From Puffinus mauretanicus (lineage: Eukaryota > Chordata > Aves > Procellariiformes > Procellariidae), in the NCBI GenBank assembly GCA_023333565.1, contig JAJKFH010002906.1, forward strand, positions 3,922,501 through 3,986,500: DNA of 64,000 nucleotides, given 5' to 3'. This document shows positions 63,509 to 64,000 of the stretch, piece after piece (the stretch's first letter is position 1; every line of letters starts with the position of its first letter). The notes under the pieces were generated by a model that did no database searches, had not been told where the DNA came from, and saw only the letters and a list, made by a program, of their open reading frames with translations. The position numbers and the translations under genes were made by a program.

Positions 63509-63695
63509 ATACCTCACTGCAATAAAAGTTTATATAAATCCTTCAGTATCACTAAAATGCATTTCATTAGTGTACACGTATGTGCATGTCTATATGTGTA
63601 TAGACTCACAGAATCCCTCAAAACATGTGAATTTAGATCTGGAATTTAACATTTCTAGTTAAACTGCACCTGATGTCTGTAGGAGTCTCATCATT
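63509..63695. other. Short non-coding spacer
   Basis: AT-rich sequence between the small CR1 and LTR copy D. Nothing is recognised in it. Confidence 0.5.
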
Positions 63696-64000
63696 TGTCC
63701 TGGTTTTGGCTGGGATAGTGTTAATTTTCTTCATAGTAGCTAGTATGGGGCTATGTTTTGGATTTGTGCTCAAAACAGTGTTGGTAACACAGGGATGTTT
63801 TAGTTATTGCTGAGCAGTGCTTGCACAGAGTCAAGGCCTTTTCTGCTTCTCACACCACCCCACCAGCCAGTAGGGAGTTGGGGAGGGGACACAGCTGGGA
63901 CAGCTGACCGTGACTCACCAAAGGGATATCCCATACCATATGATGTCATGCTCAGTATACAAAGCTGGGGGAAGAAGGAGGAAGGGGGAGATGTTCAGAA
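63696..64000 (+). mobile_element. Endogenous retrovirus LTR, copy D (cut by window edge)
   Basis: The plus strand begins TGTCCTGGTTTTGGCTGGGA at 63696 and follows copies A-C through ACACAGCTGGGACAGCTGAC, CCATACCATATGATGTCATG (with a CRE-like octamer) and a TATACAAA sequence at the TATA position. It is the only LTR in plus orientation. The R/U5 part and any internal retroviral sequence lie beyond the right edge, so I cannot say whether it is solo or part of a provirus. Confidence 0.92.

Overview
The window looks like a stretch of bird (avian, Neoaves-like) nuclear genome. It is AT-rich, has almost no protein-coding sequence, and is scattered with CR1 LINE copies whose 3' ends carry the avian (ATTCTATG)n repeat. 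It also holds four LTRs of one endogenous-retrovirus family that begins TGTCCTGGTTT and ends in a ...CCACGACA-type terminus. No operons, rRNA, CRISPR array or intact host gene is visible. Most open frames are chance frames in AT-rich DNA or lie inside transposons.

Layout. Positions 1-3.1 kb hold a CR1 fragment (+), an LTR (-) with a long ATG-triplet microsatellite, and a very old LINE reverse-transcriptase remnant (-). From 3.1 to 32.4 kb is a gene desert or long intron with microsatellites, a few hairpins and one striking RFX/CRE-like composite site. A short CR1 3' end lies at 32.4 kb. At 38.49-38.61 kb is one 120-bp block that looks like a host exon (good acceptor, phase 0-0, 40 open codons), the only candidate for host protein-coding sequence; I cannot name its gene. 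At 44.2-45.7 kb is a 1.5-kb CR1 with a broken reverse-transcriptase gene (+).

The densest region is 49.4-54.0 kb. A near-full-length CR1 (-) with a CpG-rich 5' UTR, ORF1 and ORF2 (endonuclease plus reverse transcriptase) was interrupted by a younger, 5'-truncated CR1. It was later fused at its 3' side to a truncated LTR. Both enzyme active sites of ORF2 are still readable, but frameshifts, stop codons, the insertion and the lost 3' end make the element dead. Further CR1 pieces lie at 55.6-56.4, 57.3-57.6 and 63.3-63.5 kb. A clean solo LTR with a 5-bp target duplication lies at 61.2-61.7 kb, and the 5' part of another LTR runs off the right edge.

I found no convincing new gene system. The most useful observations are the layered transposon nest with a readable history, the candidate orphan exon, the microhomology deletions in the small CR1 copies, and a few unexplained hairpins and regulatory-looking motifs.
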